Shown here piece after piece: positions 14,783-23,900 of a stretch of 42,666 nucleotides of DNA; the first letter of the stretch is position 1; every line of letters begins with the position of its first letter. The notes under the pieces were generated by a model, which had not been told where the DNA came from, made no database searches, and worked only from the letters and a program-made list of their open reading frames with translations. The DNA comes from Patescibacteria group bacterium. GTDB lineage: Bacteria > Patescibacteriota > Patescibacteriia > Patescibacteriales > JAQTRU01. The DNA lies in contig JAQTRU010000006.1 in the NCBI GenBank assembly GCA_028711655.1, positions 1 through 42,666 of the forward strand, written 5' to 3'. Position numbers and translations under genes: made by a program.

Positions 14783-14901
14783 ATAATGCGAATGTATGTT
14801 CTGCCTTCGGCAGCCCCGCTACGAATAGGGCACATGCGAATTATGCCGCGAATGTTAATTACGCAATGATTTATATCTGTAATTCGTAGCATTTGCATTA
14901 T
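14783..14901. ncRNA. Candidate structured RNA between infA and rpmJ
   Basis: The 383-bp gap 14694-15076 has no protein gene. It contains nested complementary arms: ATAATGCGAATG (14783-14794) with CATTTGCATTAT (14890-14901, one G-T pair), and GCTACGAAT (14818-14826) with ATTCGTAGC (14882-14890). A small CTGCCTTCGGCAG hairpin sits between the left arms. A TATAAT overlaps the left arm (14782-14787) without a good -35. Downstream (14960-15045) are GC-rich palindromes (GACCCCGCCAGCGGGCGG) and a GTTTAGAAAAAGCGGAGC hairpin. This may be a leader for rpmJ-rpsM or a mobile palindrome; no known RNA family is recognised. Confidence 0.35.
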
Positions 14902-15076
14902 GGCAACGTCCTTGAAGATAAGCAACATAGAATTCGTCACCGCCACTATTAATTTATATTGAAGCGGGACCCCGCCAGCGGGCGGTGGCATTAATGGTTC
15001 ACTCCGTTTAGAAAAAGCGGAGCTTTCTAACGGGGTTTATCTAAACTAAGTAACCAATCTAATCGTTTTGAACAAT

Positions 15077-15190
15077 ATGAAAGTCAGAGCAAGCGCAAAA
15101 AAAATCTGCAAAGACTGCAAAGTGGTCCGCCGCAAGGGTAGAGTGCGGGTGATATGCAAAAATCCCAAGCATAAACAACGTCAAGGTTAA
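15077..15190 (+). CDS. rpmJ: 50S ribosomal protein L36
   Basis: 37 residues, [17 protein letters not shown] at the start and [10 protein letters not shown] at the end. The zinc ribbon is complete: C11, C14, C27, H32, the C+ form of L36. Its position between infA and rpsM is the standard bacterial alpha-operon order. It is too short for many gene finders, but the identity is clear. Confidence 0.97.
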   Translation: MKVRASAKKICKDCKVVRRKGRVRVICKNPKHKQRQG

Positions 15191-15202
15191 TCTAAGGTGA
15201 AG

Positions 15203-15280
15203 TATAACTAATAACCTATAACTCATAACACAATTTAAGCGCATCAGACACGAGTTATAAGTTATAGGTTATTAGTTATA
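15203..15280. repeat. Large intergenic hairpin between rpmJ and rpsM
   Basis: The 27-nt arm at 15203-15229 (TATAACTAATAACCTATAAC...) and the arm at 15254-15280 (...TTATAGGTTATTAGTTATA) are reverse complements with a single mismatch, separated by 24 nt. It is the clearest example of the inverted-word spacers in this window. Confidence 0.85.
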
Positions 15281-15301
15281 AAATTTTAGGATATAAACAT
15301 T

Positions 15302-15694
15302 ATGGCCGTAAGAATAGCCGGAGTAACAATTCCAAATGAAAAAAGGGTGGAGATTTCTTTAACCTATATTTTTGGCATTGGCCTTTCCGCTTCCCAAAAA
15401 ATATTAAAAACGGCCAATATAGATCCGAGCAGGAGAGTGAAAGATTTAACCGAAGAAGAAATAAATAAATTAAGAACTTTGATAGAAAAACAACATCGGG
15501 TAGAAGGCGATCTGAAAAGGGAAATAGCCGGCAATATCAAGCGCTTGAAAGAAATCGGCAGCTACCGGGGAATGAGGCATGTTAGGGGTTTGCCGGTGAG
15601 GGGACAGAGAACCAAAACCAATAACCGAACCGTGCGCGGCAATGTCAAGAAAACCGCCGGGTCGGGGAGAAAGCCGGCGGCGCAAAAAACGTAA
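15302..15694 (+). CDS. rpsM: 30S ribosomal protein S13
   Basis: Head protein of the 30S subunit, 130 residues. [20 protein letters not shown] at the start, [14 protein letters not shown] helix-hairpin region, [20 protein letters not shown] and a basic tail with [11 protein letters not shown]. Normal length. The start is fixed by conservation; upstream is the right arm of the large hairpin plus a weak AGGA (15288-15291). Confidence 0.97.
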   Translation: MAVRIAGVTIPNEKRVEISLTYIFGIGLSASQKILKTANIDPSRRVKDLTEEEINKLRTLIEKQHRVEGDLKREIAGNIKRLKEIGSYRGMRHVRGLPVRGQRTKTNNRTVRGNVKKTAGSGRKPAAQKT

Positions 15695-15780
15695 TTACAA
15701 ATTACAAATCCATTACAAATTTTACAAATAATTAGAATAAAAAGCTATTTGCATTTTAAAGAAAATTGATAAACTGAAAT

Positions 15781-16371
15781 ATGTCGGAAGAAAAAAAACA
15801 AGAAGATAAAAAAGAAGAGAAAAAAGCGGTTGAAAAGACGGCTGATATTAAGGCTGAAGAAAAAGAAGAGAAGAAGACTGCCAAACCGCCTAAGGAAGAA
15901 AAAAATCCTTTAGCCTTAGGCGATTCAGAAGAATTGCCGGAAGATATAAAGAAAAAATTGGCGGAAAAAAAAGAGGAAAGAGCCAAGAAAAAATTCAAGA
16001 GAAAGAAAAAAACCGCCAAAACCGTAAAATCCGGACGGGCTTACATTAAGGCCACTTACAATAATACGATTGTAACCCTCACGGATTTGACGGGGAATGT
16101 TTTGGCTTGGGCCAGCGCCGGCATGGCCGGTTTTAAGGGGGCAAAAAAATCAACTCCTTATGCCGCCCAAATTATAACTAAAATTGCCGTAACGGCGGCC
16201 AGGGAAGAATTTGGTTTGGAAGAAGTAAATGTTTTTGTTAAGGGCGTGGGCACGGGCAGGGAATCGGCCGTCAGAGCCCTAAACGCCAACGGTTTAAATA
16301 TTACCGCGATTAAAGATATAACCCCGGTTCCTCATAACGGATGCCGGCCCAAAAAGCCAAGAAGAGTGTAA
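15781..16371 (+). CDS. rpsK: 30S ribosomal protein S11 with charged N-terminal extension
   Basis: The S11 core begins near residue 80 ([20 protein letters not shown]) and shows [39 protein letters not shown] and the C-terminal [15 protein letters not shown]. About 75 residues of Lys/Glu-rich low complexity precede it ([19 protein letters not shown]), making 196 residues against the usual 129. No internal ATG between the tail and the core gives an obvious shorter product. A similar K/E-rich tail ends RpoA two genes downstream. The extension is probably disordered and surface-exposed on the platform of the 30S subunit. Confidence 0.95.
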   Translation: MSEEKKQEDKKEEKKAVEKTADIKAEEKEEKKTAKPPKEEKNPLALGDSEELPEDIKKKLAEKKEERAKKKFKRKKKTAKTVKSGRAYIKATYNNTIVTLTDLTGNVLAWASAGMAGFKGAKKSTPYAAQIITKIAVTAAREEFGLEEVNVFVKGVGTGRESAVRALNANGLNITAIKDITPVPHNGCRPKKPRRV

Positions 16372-16638
16372 TTACAAATTACAAATTTTACAAATAATTG
16401 TTTAGAAGGCGGAAGAGATTATGTGGATTAGTAAATTTGTAAAAAATTTCGTAATTTGCAGAGATAGCGTTAAATTTATAAAGAGCTTTAAATCTAAAAT
16501 AAACTAACTTATATAATTATTTGTATATTTGTCCCGCCACTTATATAAAATTATTTGCCCACGGCCCCGCTTTTAGCGGAGCCTCGCCTTTGGCGGGGCG
16601 TGGCAAGGCGGTGATATAAAAATTTGTAATTTGTAACT
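16372..16638. repeat. Intergenic inverted words (TTACAAATTACAAAT family) between rpsK and rpsD
   Basis: TTACAAATTACAAATTTTAC directly follows the rpsK stop, and its complement ATTTGTAATTTGTAA ends 3 bases before the rpsD ATG. Between them lie a TTTATAAAGAGC stretch and a GC-rich palindrome (CCCCGCTTTTAGCGG, GCCTTTGGCGGGGC, about 16563-16610). No gene. The same family brackets rpsD-rpoA, rpoA-rplQ, rplQ-GxxExxY-rplM, rpsL-rpsG and rpsJ-rplC. Confidence 0.75.
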
Positions 16639-17274
16639 ATGGGAAGAAATTTAGACGCCAAATGCAAACAGTGCCGAAGATTAGGGGAGAAATTGTTTTT
16701 AAAAGGTGAACGTTGCAATTCGCCTAAGTGCGCTATGGTCAAGAGAAATTATCCGCCCGGCTTCCACGGACAAAAGGGGAAAAGGCGGCAGAGCGATTAT
16801 GGAATGCAGTTGGCGGAAAAACAAAAAGCCAAAAAGCAGTATAATCTATTGGAAAAGCAATTTAAGCTTACTTTTTTGAAGGCTAAAAGAAAATCGGGCG
16901 ATGCCGGCGAAAATTTGCTGAAATCGTTAGAGTTAAGGCTGGACAACGCGGTTTACCGGTTGGGATTTGCCAGTTCCAGGATTCAGGCCAGACAATTGGT
17001 TGGCCATGGCCATCTGCAGGTTAACGGCCGGAAAGTGGATATACCTTCTTATGAAGTTAAAGAGGGAGATATTATAAAAATAAAGGAAAGAAGCAAAAAA
17101 TATAAATTTTTCAAGGAATTGCCGGAAAAGCTAAGCCGCCAAAAAGAAAGTATCCCGAGCTGGCTTAATCTGAATATCGCCGAAATGGCCGGTAAGGTTT
17201 TGCACGAGCCCAAAGCCGGCGACATAAAAGCAAATGTGAATGCCCAGATAATTGTTGAATATTATTCAAAGTAA
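16639..17274 (+). CDS. rpsD: 30S ribosomal protein S4
   Basis: Primary 16S rRNA-binding protein, 211 residues. The N-terminal zinc motif is present (C9, C12, C26, C31: AKCKQCRR and ERCNSPKC), so this is the C+ form. Then KRNYPPGFHGQKGKRRQSDYG and the S4 RNA-binding domain (LELRLDNAVYRLGFASS, RQLVGHGHLQVNGRKVDIPS). The C-terminus reads NAQIIVEYYSK. Upstream there is no Shine-Dalgarno, only the right arm of the intergenic repeat. Confidence 0.97.
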   Translation: MGRNLDAKCKQCRRLGEKLFLKGERCNSPKCAMVKRNYPPGFHGQKGKRRQSDYGMQLAEKQKAKKQYNLLEKQFKLTFLKAKRKSGDAGENLLKSLELRLDNAVYRLGFASSRIQARQLVGHGHLQVNGRKVDIPSYEVKEGDIIKIKERSKKYKFFKELPEKLSRQKESIPSWLNLNIAEMAGKVLHEPKAGDIKANVNAQIIVEYYSK

Positions 17275-17383
17275 ACTTATCACAAAAACACTAAAACACA
17301 AAAGCACAAAGCATACTGTTGGATACGTCGTATTTACTATTTGTAAATTTGTAATAAATTTGTAATTTGTAACTATAAAAAAT

Positions 17384-18184
17384 ATGCAAAATATTGCTTT
17401 GCCTAAAAAAATAGATTTCAAAGACGGCGAAAAGCCCAATCAGGGGACCGTGGCGATAGAGCCGTGTTATCCCGGTTATGGCATGACCATAGGCAGCTGC
17501 CTAAGGCGGATTTTGCTTTCCTCCTTGCCGGGAGCGGCGGTTATCGGAGTGAAGATTAAGGGAGCGGACCATGAGTTTATGGCCCTGCCTCATATCAAGG
17601 AGGATGTTTTGCAGATTGTTTTGAATTTGAAAAAATTAAGGCTAAAAGTATTTTCCGAGGAAGAGGTCAAATTAGAATTGAGCGCCCACGGGAAGAAAGA
17701 AGTGAAAGCGGGCGATATTGCCAAGAATTCACAGGTAGAAATAAAAAATCCCGATTTAGTTTTGGCCCACATCACCGATATGGCCGGCAGCCTTAATATG
17801 GAAATTTATGCAAGCCAGGGACGCGGCTATCGGCCGGTGGAAAACATAGAAAGCGAAAATAAAGAAATCGGCTACATAGAAATGGATTCAATTTTTTCTC
17901 CGGTTTTGTCCGTAAGCATTAAAGTGGAAAATACCCGTGTCGGCAAGATGACTAATTGGGATAAATTGTTGTTGGATATTACCACCGACGGCACAATTAC
18001 TTCGCGGGAAGCGTTTGAGCAGTCCGTAGCCATATTGATACAGCAATTCAATTCACTCCTGAACAAAGAAGAGGCCGCGGCTGAAAAAGAAAAGCAGGTT
18101 GAAAAAAAAGACGAAATTAAGGCTGAAGCGGAAGAAGGAGGGGAAGAAAAGGCAAAAAAAAGAGGAAGACCGAAGAAGATTTAG
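17384..18184 (+). CDS. rpoA: RNA polymerase alpha subunit lacking the C-terminal domain
   Basis: The N-terminal assembly domain is intact: EPCYPGYGMTIGSCLRRILL, SLPGAAVIGVKIKGADHEF, HIKEDVLQIVLNLKKL, GYIEMDSIFSPVLSVSIKVE, RVGKMTNWDKLLLDITTDGT and SREAFEQSVAILIQQF, ending about residue 228. The alpha-CTD (two helix-hairpin-helix motifs, about 80 residues, which bind UP elements and activators) is missing. Instead there is a roughly 35-residue Lys/Glu tail ending EEKAKKRGRPKKI. The final KRGRPKK is a canonical AT-hook core. Total 266 residues against about 315-330. The frame closes with a proper TAG and no CTD coding sequence follows in another frame, so this is not a simple frameshift. Confidence 0.95.
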   Translation: MQNIALPKKIDFKDGEKPNQGTVAIEPCYPGYGMTIGSCLRRILLSSLPGAAVIGVKIKGADHEFMALPHIKEDVLQIVLNLKKLRLKVFSEEEVKLELSAHGKKEVKAGDIAKNSQVEIKNPDLVLAHITDMAGSLNMEIYASQGRGYRPVENIESENKEIGYIEMDSIFSPVLSVSIKVENTRVGKMTNWDKLLLDITTDGTITSREAFEQSVAILIQQFNSLLNKEEAAAEKEKQVEKKDEIKAEAEEGGEEKAKKRGRPKKI

Positions 18185-18351
18185 TTACAAATTACGAATT
18201 TATTACAAATATTACAAATTCGGGTAAATTCGTGATGATAAATTGGCTATATTTATTAAATTTCAAGGATTTTTTAGAAAATAATATTTTATTATATTAC
18301 TAATTTGCCCTTAGCGATTTGTAATATTTGTAAAGATTTGTAATTCGTAAT

Positions 18352-18702
18352 ATGCGGCATAGAAAAAAAGGAAAAATTTTAGACAGAAAAAAGGGACCGA
18401 GAGAAGCGATGCTAAAGAATTTGGCTTCCAGTATTTTAATATACGAAAAAGTAAAAACCACGCTGGCCAAAGCCAAGGCCGTGAAACCCCAGGTGGAAAA
18501 GCTTATCACGGCAGCTAAAGCCGGCGATTTGGCCGCCAGAAGAAAATTGATCAAGGGCTTGCCGCAGCCAATGGCGGTAAAGAAATCCATGGAGGTTTTG
18601 GGCGCCAGATATAAAGACAGAAAGGGCGGCTACACGCGGATTGTTAAAACAGGCAGAAGGCAGGGAGACGGGGCGGAGATGGCGCAGATAGAGTTAGTTT
18701 AG
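18352..18702 (+). CDS. rplQ: 50S ribosomal protein L17
   Basis: 116 residues, starting MRHRKKGKILDRKKGPREAM and continuing with LASSILIYEKVKTTLAKAKAV and GGYTRIVKTGRRQGDGAEMAQIEL. Normal length and position after rpoA. The ATG comes directly after the right arm of the intergenic inverted words (ATTTGTAATTCGTAAT). Confidence 0.97.
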   Translation: MRHRKKGKILDRKKGPREAMLKNLASSILIYEKVKTTLAKAKAVKPQVEKLITAAKAGDLAARRKLIKGLPQPMAVKKSMEVLGARYKDRKGGYTRIVKTGRRQGDGAEMAQIELV

Positions 18703-18752
18703 TATAGTTACAAATTACAAATCCATTGCAAATTTTACAAATAATTATAATT

Positions 18753-19148
18753 ATGCAGGGAGGGGAACAACCGGATAAAGTTATTTATAAAGAATTAAGC
18801 TATGAAATAATACGGATTTTGTTTAATGTTTATAATAACTTCGGCTATGGCTATCAGGAAAAGTATTATCAAAAAGCTATAGAAGTAGAATTTCAAAGAA
18901 TAGGAATAAAATATAAACCGCAATGTCCGTACCAGATTCGTTATAAAGGTAAGATTTTAGGAAGATATTTCATTGATTTTATTATAGATGACAAGATTGT
19001 ATTAGAAATTAAAAGAGGAAATCACTTTTGCAAAAAAGATTTTGATCAGGTTATTGGTTATTTAAAAGCTTCGAGATTAAAATTAGGCATATTAGCTATT
19101 TTTTCTCCTAATGGGCTTAAATTTAAAAGAGTTTTAAATCTAAAATAA
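18753..19148 (+). CDS. GxxExxY family protein
   Basis: The likely start is ATG 18753 (MQGGEQPDKVIYKELSYEII); an upstream in-frame ATG (18726) lies in the repeat. The family signature GYGYQEKYYQKAIEVEF is clear, followed by RYFIDFIIDDKIVLEIKRG and the QVIGYLKASRLKLGILAIF block. GxxExxY proteins are small, widespread and uncharacterised; the D...E-x-K pattern resembles a PD-(D/E)xK nuclease core. It interrupts the usual rplQ-rplM-rpsI order and is bracketed by TTACAAATTACAAAT (left) and its complement (right). I infer an inserted accessory gene. Confidence 0.85.
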   Translation: MQGGEQPDKVIYKELSYEIIRILFNVYNNFGYGYQEKYYQKAIEVEFQRIGIKYKPQCPYQIRYKGKILGRYFIDFIIDDKIVLEIKRGNHFCKKDFDQVIGYLKASRLKLGILAIFSPNGLKFKRVLNLK

Positions 19149-19200
19149 ACTAATTCATATAAATTTGTATATTTGTATAAAAATTTGTAATTTGTAATAT

Positions 19201-19557
19201 ATGGAAAGGAAATTGCATAAAATTGACGCGAGCGGAAAAGCGGTCGGGCGGCTGGCCAGCCAGATTGCGGTTTTGCTTCGGGGCAAAAACAAACCGGAGT
19301 TTGAACCGCGGCTTGACGGCGGAGATATCGTGGAGGTGGCCAATATAGATAAATTAAAATTTACGGGGAAAAAATTGGAACAAAAAAAATACTACAGGTA
19401 TTCAGGCTACCCCGGCGGATTAAAAACGGAAAAGATGGGAGAGCTCAAACGGTCCCGGCCGGACGGAGCGGCGGAAATTTTAAGGCGAGCCGTGAGGGAT
19501 ATGCTGCCGCCGGTCAGATTCCGCAAGGCGATGCTTAAGAGGTTGATTGTTAAATAA
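19201..19557 (+). CDS. rplM: 50S ribosomal protein L13
   Basis: 118 residues. HKIDASGKAVGRLASQIAVL, then KLKFTGKKLEQKKYYRYSGYPGG and PDGAAEILRRAVRDMLPP. Shorter at the N-terminus than E. coli L13 (142), where about 12 residues precede the VDATGK motif. The C-terminal helix is also short. It pairs with rpsI as usual. Confidence 0.96.
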   Translation: MERKLHKIDASGKAVGRLASQIAVLLRGKNKPEFEPRLDGGDIVEVANIDKLKFTGKKLEQKKYYRYSGYPGGLKTEKMGELKRSRPDGAAEILRRAVRDMLPPVRFRKAMLKRLIVK

Positions 19558-19693
19558 TAAAATAACAAAATAATATAAAAATAAAATAATATAAAAATTA
19601 TAAAATTTAATAACTCTTTTATCTGAACAGCTAACCCACGCATTCCTTACTGTTTTTATTATTTTATTATTTTATTTTTATATTATTTAATAT
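19558..19693. repeat. Intergenic inverted words (AATAAAATAATATAAAAA family)
   Basis: AAAATAACAAAATAATAT words follow rplM and the complementary TTTTTATTATTTTATTATT words precede rpsI. The same family occurs at 10930-11040, 20140-20160, 20335-20375, 34935-35030 and 39861-39970. No gene. Confidence 0.65.
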
Positions 19694-20134
19694 ATGGCAG
19701 AGAAAAAAACAATTAAAGAAGAAAAGAACGAAGAAATAAAGTTTAAAGGCAAATTCATAAAAGCGATCGGCCGGAGAAAAACTTCGCGGGCGCAGGTAAG
19801 ATTATATAAAGATGGACGCGGCCTTATTGTTGTTAATGGTTTAAAGATTAATCAGTATTTTAGCGAAGGAGAAGCCACGGTTGCCGTTCAACCGCTCAAA
19901 TTGACCGGCCGGTTAAAAGATTTGAATTTTTCCATCTTGGCCGCAGGCGGCGGCAAGCACTCCCAGGCCGAAGCTGTAAGGCATGGTTTGGCAAGAGTTT
20001 TAGTGGCTTTTGACAAAGAATTAAGGCCCGGCCTTAAAGCTAAAGGCTGGCTCACTAGAGATGCCCGCAAAACAGAAAGAAAAAAACCTGGTCTCAAAAA
20101 AGCCAGACGCGCGCCGCAGTGGAGCAAGCGGTAA
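19694..20134 (+). CDS. rpsI: 30S ribosomal protein S9
   Basis: 146 residues with a charged N-terminal extension of about 18 residues (MAEKKTIKEEKNEEIKFK). The core begins KAIGRRKTSRAQVRLYKDG; GGGKHSQAEAVRHGLARVLV and the C-terminal QWSKR, whose last residues reach the P-site tRNA, are conserved. It is the last gene of the cluster, followed by several hairpins. Confidence 0.97.
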   Translation: MAEKKTIKEEKNEEIKFKGKFIKAIGRRKTSRAQVRLYKDGRGLIVVNGLKINQYFSEGEATVAVQPLKLTGRLKDLNFSILAAGGGKHSQAEAVRHGLARVLVAFDKELRPGLKAKGWLTRDARKTERKKPGLKKARRAPQWSKR

Positions 20135-20163
20135 ACTTAAAAATAAAATAATAAAATAAGAAA

Positions 20164-20195
20164 AAACAGTAGTCTGAAACGGCCACTGTTTTTGT
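20164..20195 (+). terminator. Rho-independent terminator after rpsI
   Basis: AAAAACAGT pairs with ACTGTTTTT around GTCTGAAACGGCC, followed by T-rich sequence. It ends the ribosomal operon. Confidence 0.8.
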
Positions 20196-20211
20196 TTTAA
20201 ACTTTCGCTTT

Positions 20212-20240
20212 GGCAGAATCTCCCGTTAGGGGATTCTGCC
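20212..20240. terminator. Second hairpin after rpsI
   Basis: GGCAGAATC (20212-20220) and GATTCTGCC (20232-20240) are exact complements with an 11-nt loop. There is no T-run. Part of a stack of hairpins in the 20135-20968 spacer. Confidence 0.5.
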
Positions 20241-20280
20241 AGGACGGAAGTATCCGGCATAAAGACAATATAGAAATTTA

Positions 20281-20404
20281 AACAGCAGTCCTTGAAAAGA
20301 GACTGCTGTTAGGCGAAAAGTGGAGCAAGCGGTAGTTAAAATAATAAAATAATATAAAAATAAAATAATATAGAAAAGCAAGGAAATGTTTCCTTGTTTT
20401 TTGT
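20281..20404. repeat. Further hairpins and a duplicated rpsI tail
   Basis: AACAGCAGTC (20281-20290) is the exact complement of GACTGCTGTT (20301-20310). AGTGGAGCAAGCGGTA at 20319-20334 repeats the last coding bases of rpsI (20119-20134). CAAGGAAA-TG-TTTCCTTG (20379-20396) followed by T's is another terminator. A diverged copy of the AAACAGCAGTCCTT block starts near 20462. This looks like decayed tandem duplication of the operon end. Confidence 0.65.
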
Positions 20405-20968
20405 TTTAAGTTGTTGATATTTTTAAGATAATAAAAAGATAATATAAAATTTTAAACAATTTAAACAGCAATCCTTAAGAAGAAACCCCTGTTGGGAAAA
20501 ATCCCCCCTACCCCCCTTTGACGAAAGGGGGCAAAAATCCCCTGGCCGGCCTCGCAAGCGAGGGCGTTGCGGGCAGGCCTCACCCTCCGCCTCGGCGAGC
20601 CTTCGGCGAGACGGGACCTTTACCGTAAGGAGGTTCTTGTGGATAACTTTTATCTTGTACTTTTTAAATGTTATATGTTTTACTGCGAGGCCATTGCGAG
20701 TCAATATTTTTAGTCAGGAGAAAGATATTAAAGAAAAAGCGCGAGGTTTATTTTTGCCTAAAATAAGCCGATTTTTTCCAAAAAAAATTTGAATTTTTAC
20801 TATTTCCTTGGGCAGCAGCCGTTTTAGTAAAAATATTTGGAAGAAATACCGGATTTATGTTTTAAAATGTTGATAATTTGTGGTATAATTGTTAATAAGA
20901 TTAGATGATAATAGTTTGATAAGATAAGAAAATAGCCGTTATTTTTTAAACAGGTAAAAGCAATCCCC
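20405..20968. other. Repeat-rich spacer before the giant gene
   Basis: No protein gene is supported. It holds a CCCCCTTTGACGAAAGGGGG palindrome (about 20510-20531, the family found three times inside the next gene), concatenated GC-rich palindromes (about 20540-20625), and a two-part hairpin: ATTTTTACTA (20793-20802) with TAGTAAAAAT (20825-20834), extended by TTCCAAA (20776-20782) with TTTGGAA (20836-20842). A TG-extended TATAAT at 20884-20889 with a poor -35 is the likely promoter of the giant gene. Confidence 0.5.
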
Positions 20969-23900
20969 ATGCTTAATCAAAATAAAGAGGAATCCAAAAA
21001 ATTAATTCCTCTGCGCCGTTTGGCTAAAGAGGCGCCGTACAAAGTTAACTACCTTTCTCTTTTGGTACAAAGAGGAAAATTAAAGGCGGAAAAAATCGGC
21101 CGGAATTATTTTACGACGCGGGAATGGTTTGAACAGTATTTGGAAATGCACGCCCGCGACGAGAAGGTGGAAAGAGCGGAAGGGGCGCAGGCAGAGAAAT
21201 CCCCCCAACCCCCTTTAACGAAAGGGGGAGAAATCCCCCCAACCCCCTTTAACGAAAGGGGGAAAAATCCCCCCAACCCCCTTTGCCGAAAGGGGGTAAG
21301 AAAGAGAAGGGAGGAGTTGGACTTTTCAGTTTTGGAAAAAATTTCAGAAAAGGCGGGCGAGGAAGACGAATTTTTAAAAAGCTGGAGAGAAAAAATCGGA
21401 GAAGAAGAAGGTAAAAAAATAGAAAAGAAAGCGGGCGATAATTTTTTTAACCGTCTTTTCGGTTTAAGGAATTTTCCCGATTCCGCGGATAAATCAGAAA
21501 AATTGGTTTTTGGTTTTTCGCGGGCTAAGTTGGCAGCCATGCTTTTAGTTTTGCTGATGGCTGCTTTTTCTTTTTCCTATTTTGTTCCGGGCGCGGCCGC
21601 TTCTTTCACGAGCATGATAGACAAAACTTTGATCGCGCCGATTGAGGCGGCGCGAGCGGTCGCGGAATCAGCGGGCGAAGCGGCGAAAGCAGCGAGCCGG
21701 TTGGCGGCCGAGAGTTCGGTTTTTGAAAAGGCGAGCCAATACTCAAACAAGGCAAAACAAGAAATGAAAAAAGTTGCCGGGCCGGTCAAGGAAATGGCGG
21801 GCCGGCAAATAGCCGTCTTGGCCGATAAGATTGATGTTGTCCGGGAGGAGATTTACGAAAGAAAAATCCAGCCGGCTTTTTCGGGCGCTTATGAAGCCGG
21901 GCGCGGCCGCGTAGCCGGCATAAGCGAGTCCGCGGGGACTAATTTGATAATGGGAAAATTTTTAGATTCAATGAAAAAAGCGGGGCGGTCAGTATCTGAT
22001 TTTTACGCCAAAGTTGTGGATTTTATGACTCCTGATTTTCTGAATAAGTATGCCGGCCAAGAAGAAGAGAAAAAATTAGCTGAAACTTCGGGTTGGCCGA
22101 TTATTCCACTTCTGCCGGAAGAGGCGGTCGGAACGTTGGCGGAAGAAGAGAAACTTTCGGATGACTTATCGGATTTACCGCAGGGAGATTCGGGGCAGGC
22201 GGAAAAAATTGAAAAAAAAGCGGTTGCCCCAAAAACCGTTGTTGCTCCTCCCGTTTATATTACCGAAGAGGCTTCGGTTTCAGAGCCGCCGGCTCCGGCA
22301 ATTGTCCAGACTCAACCCCAGATAACGATTTTGCAGGCCTCGGCCGACGGGACGACTGATGTCGGAGGCGATTTAACAGTAAAGGGCGCGGCTGTTTTTA
22401 ACGAGAGCCTTACGGTTGACGATAATCTTACGGTCAAAGGCGTAATCTACGGAGGCAGTCCGGTAAAAATTGCCGGCGGATTAAAGGTTGGGGGCGATGC
22501 CGAATTTTCCGACAGCGTATCCATAACTTCCGCAATAAGCGCAGGCAGTTTAGAGGCCTCTTCGGCCGCTATCAGCGGCAACTTAACCGTCGGCAGTATG
22601 CTTTCCGCCAATTTTTTAAATGTGAGCGGCACTTTTTCCGCCCAGTATGCCCATTTTACCAGTTTAAGCGCCAGCAGTTTTCTTTCTGGCAACAGCGTTT
22701 CCGCGGGCGAAGGCGGCCTGTCCAGCTCCGGCGGCTTAACTGTGAGCAAAAACAGCTCGGGCGATATTGTTAATGTCGTTGACGGTTCGGCTGACGTCTT
22801 TACCATTAAAGACGGCGGCAATATCGGCATCGGCACGAATTCCCCGAGCCACAAATTAGATATCGACGGCAACTTGGGCCTGTCTGCCGGAGGGTATATT
22901 AATTGGGGGTCAACTGACGGAACTGGCGGCTATGGCCTGCGCGACAATTCCGGAACCCTGCAGTTTAAAAATTCCGGCGGAGCCTGGGGAGATATTCCTT
23001 CTGTAATTTGGAGCGTTTCCGGCGCGGACGCTTATTATACCGCCGGCAATGTCGGCATCGGCACCTCCACTCCTTATTCCAAACTCTCGGTCTGGGGCTT
23101 TGGGACAGGAACCAATCGCCTGTTTGAACTGACCAATTCCGCTTCTACCACTTTAGCCAGCTTTCTTGAAAATGGCACTGGCTATTTCTTGGGTAATATA
23201 GGTATCGGTACCACCTCACCCTACGCTAAATTATCCGTAGCCGGAAACATCGCGGTGGACGGAACAATTACGGCTTCTACTTTTACCGCCACGTCTTCAA
23301 TCTCGGCTCCGTATTTTACCGCGACCGACGCTTCGGCCACTTCCACTTTCGCCGGAGGACTGACGGTAGACACCAGCGGTTTGGTTTATGACTGGCAAAC
23401 AGGCAACGTCGGCATCGGCACAACTACTCCCGCTTATCTCTTAGACGTTGACGGAGATTTCAGAGTGGGGGTAGAGAGTAAAGCTAATACTTTTTACGTT
23501 GATACGGCTAATGAAAGAGTGGGGATTGGGACAGCTTCACCAATAGCTAAATTAACTGTAAAATCAGCAGGGTATATAAATACTGAAGGAATACGCCTTG
23601 AAGATGCGAGTGGCAATGGAATTGTTAATTTATATGAGAATACTGTAGGTTCCGGGTATATATCACTACGAAAATACGCCGTTGGCAATACAATCATTTT
23701 AAATGCAGCAGGAAATAGTTGGATTGATAATGGGGCAAATTTTGGCATAGGCACTTCTTCGCCTCAAGCGGTTTTAGAAGTTAACGGAGACTTTAGGGTA
23801 GGAGAAGGAGCTAATTTTAACGGACTTTTTGTGGATGCAACGCAGGGGAAAGTCGGTATCGGGACGGATAGTCCAGGGGCGAAGTTAGATATAATGACGA

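Noticed and set aside
20540-20640. tRNA-like GC-rich hairpins
   Set aside because: No T-loop (GTTCRA) or acceptor pairing ending in a plausible CCA site was found. The sequence is better explained as concatenated palindromic repeats. I saw no convincing tRNA or rRNA gene anywhere in the window.
21196-21297. Possible CRISPR array
   Set aside because: The 34-nt units follow one another without unique spacers, are palindromic and are translated in frame. No cas genes are present.
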